Positions 13,787 to 15,433 of a stretch of DNA of 15,433 nucleotides are shown here, piece by piece. The stretch is taken from contig DATCVG010000023.1 of NCBI GenBank assembly GCA_036567085.1, positions 1 through 15,433 on the forward strand, in the 5' to 3' direction. Within the stretch, counting starts at the first letter, position 1. Each line of letters starts with the position of its first letter. A model generated the notes under the pieces. It had not been told where the DNA came from. It searched no databases and saw only the letters and a list, made by a program, of their open reading frames with translations. The DNA is from Methylopumilus sp036567085 (GTDB lineage Bacteria > Pseudomonadota > Gammaproteobacteria > Burkholderiales > Methylophilaceae). Position numbers and translations under genes: made by a program.

Positions 13787-14439
13787 TAAAACACAAATGT
13801 ATTTTCATGTTTCACGAGCAAGGGAGGTACTACCGTTTCAAATAAAATTTCTTCCTCAAAATCTTTGTTGCTTGTTTTTGTAATTAACATAGCCTGCATC
13901 GAAGGAGCTTCACCTAGAATAGCTATCAATCTTCCATTCATATTTAATTGATGTCGAATAGTTTCTGGCAATTGAGGCAAAGAGCCTGCAAAAAGGATTG
14001 CATCATAAGGTTGATTTTTTAACCAGCCTAATGCGCCATCCCCTGTCACAAATGTAATATTGTTAATTTTTAACTTTTGACAATTTTGTTTAGCGAGTTT
14101 TGTAAAATAAGGATTGATATCAACCGATACCACAGTTTTAACTAAGCTTGCAGCAAGCGCTGTAAGATAACCACTGCCAGAACCCACAACTAATACATGG
14201 TCTTTTTTTTGAAGTGATAAAGATTGAATAAGTCTTGCTTCTAATTTTGGAGCCAACATATGTACACCGTCATGCAGAGGAATTTCTGTATCTGCAAAAG
14301 CGACACCTTGGTATGCGCTCGGTACAAATTTTTCGCGCGGCACTTGATGAAGGAGATTAAGTACTTCTGGATCTAAGACTTCCCAAGTACGGATTTGCTG
14401 CTCAATCATGTTAAAACGATGTTGTTCGATGGTATTCAT
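13786..14439 (-). CDS. Protein-L-isoaspartate O-methyltransferase family protein
   Basis: SAM-dependent methyltransferase of the PCMT family, whose classic members methylate isoaspartyl residues so that they can revert to aspartate. The product has 217 residues from ATG 14439. The family N-terminus (HRFNMIEQQIRTWEVLD), VPREKFVPSAYQGVAFADTE and the SAM-binding motif HVLVVGSGSGYLTALAAS are present. The glycine motif has VVGSGSG where typical Pcm has EIGTGSG, so true isoaspartyl repair is not certain. An in-frame ATG two codons upstream (14443-14445) coincides with the predicted transcription start. The frame is open to 14625, but the extra part is antisense to the thiC riboswitch and I reject it. 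The stop overlaps the next gene's GTG. Confidence 0.88.
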   Translation of the reverse strand: MNTIEQHRFNMIEQQIRTWEVLDPEVLNLLHQVPREKFVPSAYQGVAFADTEIPLHDGVHMLAPKLEARLIQSLSLQKKDHVLVVGSGSGYLTALAASLVKTVVSVDINPYFTKLAKQNCQKLKINNITFVTGDGALGWLKNQPYDAILFAGSLPQLPETIRHQLNMNGRLIAILGEAPSMQAMLITKTSNKDFEEEILFETVVPPLLVKHENTFVF

Positions 14440-14451
14440 TGTCATCTGCAC

Positions 14452-14457
14452 ATTATA
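14452..14457 (-). promoter_or_regulatory. Consensus -10 box of the pcm-like gene, possible leaderless start
   Basis: TATAAT on the minus strand is followed after six bases by an in-frame ATG (14443-14445), so transcription would start on or next to that ATG. No Shine-Dalgarno is visible before either ATG. The matching -35 position (about 14475-14480) reads AAAACT, a poor fit. Confidence 0.5.
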
Positions 14458-14469
14458 ACCAAAGAAAAG

Positions 14470-14499
14470 TTCACAGTTTTGATTCTCATTAAATATAAA
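14470..14499 (+). promoter_or_regulatory. thiC: Sigma70-like promoter of thiC
   Basis: TTCACA (14470-14475) and TATAAA (14494-14499), each one mismatch from consensus, lie 18 bp apart and would start transcription near 14506, about 30 bases before the riboswitch aptamer. It is divergent from the -10 box of the pcm-like gene, whose -35 region it overlaps. Confidence 0.6.
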
Positions 14500-14536
14500 T
14501 CTAACTTGCATTTCATGGGGGTTTCGCGTAATTTTA

Positions 14537-14622
14537 TGGAGTGCTAGGGGTCCATCTTTAAGGTGGTGAGAAAAACCCTTTGAACCTGATGCGGGTAATA
14601 CCGCCGTAGGGAATGCAGTCCA
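14537..14622 (+). promoter_or_regulatory. TPP (thiamin pyrophosphate) riboswitch aptamer, THI box
   Basis: The conserved THI-box core is plain: GTGAGAAAAACCC, then TTTGAACCTGAT, then GCGGGTAATACCGC, then CGTAGGGAA. The outer helix P1 is TGGAGTGC (14537-14544) with GCAGTCCA (14615-14622), with one internal mismatch. It senses TPP and lies directly upstream of thiC, its usual target. The minus-strand frame running through it is not a gene. Confidence 0.95.
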
Positions 14623-14663
14623 CAAAAAGACTCCTTACGGTATGACAAAAAAATTTAAGGAGT
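14604..14663 (+). promoter_or_regulatory. Riboswitch expression platform (translational switch)
   Basis: ACTCCTTA (14630-14637) is perfectly complementary to TAAGGAGT (14656-14663), which contains the thiC Shine-Dalgarno AAGGAG (14657-14662). CCTTACGG (14633-14640) can instead pair with CCGTAGGG (14604-14611) in the aptamer's 3' conserved strand (seven Watson-Crick pairs and one G-U). The two helices share CCTTA and exclude each other. With TPP bound, the aptamer strand is occupied and the Shine-Dalgarno is masked; without TPP it is free. No T-run follows the sequestering hairpin, so control looks translational. Confidence 0.75.
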
Positions 14664-14668
14664 AACTC

Positions 14669-15433
14669 ATGAACGCGACCGATAAACAATTACAAAAAAA
14701 TATCGATCAATTTTTAAATGAAACAGCCTCGCTCGATCCTGAAGCGCTCAAACCTTTTGCAAAATCAAGAAAAGTCTATGTGACAGGGTCACGTCCAGAT
14801 TTAAAAGTACCCTTTAGAGAAATCTCTTTATCTGACACACCTTCATCTTTTGGTGCTGAAAAAAATCCACCTATGATGGTCTATGACACTTCAGGCCTTT
14901 ATACCGATCCTGACTATCAAATTGATATTCGTAATGGTCTTCCGTCATTACGATCTAAATGGATTGATGAAAGAAATGACACTGAATTTTTAGACGGTCC
15001 AACTTCCCTATACGGGCATGAGCGCAAGACAAATCCTGAGCTCACTAAAATGCGTTTTAATCTTCTTCGAAAACCACGTCGAGCTAGAGCAGGTAAAAAT
15101 GTTTCGCAAATGCATTATGCAAAACAAGGTATTGTGACGCCTGAGATGGAATACATTGCTATTCGTGAAAATCAAAGACGTGAGGGTATGTCTGCATTTT
15201 TACAAACACAACATCCAGGCCATGACTTTAATGCAGCCATTCCTAAACTTATCACACCAGAATTTGTAAGAGATGAAGTGGCACGTGGTCGAGCGATTAT
15301 TCCTGCCAACATTAATCATCCTGAAACAGAGCCGATGATTATTGGCCGAAATTTCTTAGTCAAAATTAATGCCAACATCGGTAACTCAGCATTAGGTTCT
15401 AGCATCAGTGAAGAAGTAGAAAAAATGGTGTGG
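14669..15433 (+). CDS. thiC: Phosphomethylpyrimidine synthase ThiC (5' part)
   Basis: Radical-SAM enzyme that converts aminoimidazole ribotide to the hydroxymethylpyrimidine phosphate of thiamin. Only the first 255 codons are in the window (the E. coli enzyme has 631), so the C-terminal Fe-S cysteine motif is not seen. ATG 14669 follows AAGGAG (14657-14662) by six bases. Recognisable ThiC blocks are KVYVTGSRPDLKVPFREI, VYDTSGLYTDPD, GLPSLRSKWI, the QMHYAKQGIVTPEMEYIAIR stretch, and GRNFLVKINANIGNSALGSS with EEVEKMVW at the edge. It is the sole visible target of the TPP riboswitch here and supplies the pyrimidine half, complementing thiSG at 5059-6054. Confidence 0.97.
   Translation, partial: MNATDKQLQKNIDQFLNETASLDPEALKPFAKSRKVYVTGSRPDLKVPFREISLSDTPSSFGAEKNPPMMVYDTSGLYTDPDYQIDIRNGLPSLRSKWIDERNDTEFLDGPTSLYGHERKTNPELTKMRFNLLRKPRRARAGKNVSQMHYAKQGIVTPEMEYIAIRENQRREGMSAFLQTQHPGHDFNAAIPKLITPEFVRDEVARGRAIIPANINHPETEPMIIGRNFLVKINANIGNSALGSSISEEVEKMVW

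Noticed and set aside
14446..14625. N-terminal extension of the pcm-like frame by about 60 codons
   Set aside because: It runs antisense through the conserved thiC TPP aptamer and the region of both divergent promoters, and the family N-terminus starts at 14439.

Overview
The window looks like core chromosome of a low-GC, compact Gram-negative bacterium, most likely a betaproteobacterial methylotroph of the Methylophilaceae (the OM43 / Methylopumilus kind). This is inference. It rests on AT-rich DNA with intergenic gaps of at most about 265 bp, a PqqA peptide (PQQ serves quinoprotein alcohol dehydrogenases), a split B12-dependent ribonucleotide reductase, WaaA (outer membrane with LPS), lipoproteins with lipoboxes, and betaproteobacterial-looking GlnK/AmtB. 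I see no mobile element, CRISPR array, tRNA or rRNA.

Layout. Positions 42-1886 (+) hold glnK-amtB, the P-II sensor and ammonium channel, closed by a strong terminator. An unrecognised 399-residue protein (1979-3178, +) follows, then a 23-codon pqqA (3292-3363, +) standing alone, with its own leader hairpin and a bidirectional terminator shared with the opposing operon. Positions 3417-6054 (-) hold a tight operon thiS-thiG-apaG-mltA, read right to left: thiazole synthesis, then ApaG and a murein transglycosylase lipoprotein. A divergent small gene (6163-6330, +) runs tail to tail into a dienelactone-hydrolase-like gene (6327-7064, -). Next on the minus strand come a small Cys/His-rich protein (7145-7348), a lipoprotein (7420-7791) and a secreted trypsin-like protease with a TPR-like tail (7788-8774). 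The last two overlap by ATGA. Positions 8849-11714 (-) hold nrdJb and nrdJa, the two halves of a class II ribonucleotide reductase. Upstream of nrdJa lies a sigma70-like promoter with two NrdR-box-like sites 31 bp apart. waaA (11980-13245, +) converges on an isochorismatase-like hydrolase and a Pcm-family methyltransferase (13235-14439, -). The window ends in the first 255 codons of thiC (14669 onward, +), preceded by a promoter, a TPP riboswitch and an expression platform.

How it fits together. Two separate thiamin loci are present: thiSG for the thiazole, and thiC for the pyrimidine. Only thiC carries a visible TPP riboswitch. The NrdR-like pair suggests that the B12-dependent RNR is repressed by nucleotide status. 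The most interesting points are the orphan pqqA with its leader, the two mutually exclusive helices of the thiC riboswitch, the NrdR-like pair around the nrdJ promoter, and the unrecognised gene next to pqqA. No clearly new multi-gene system is visible.
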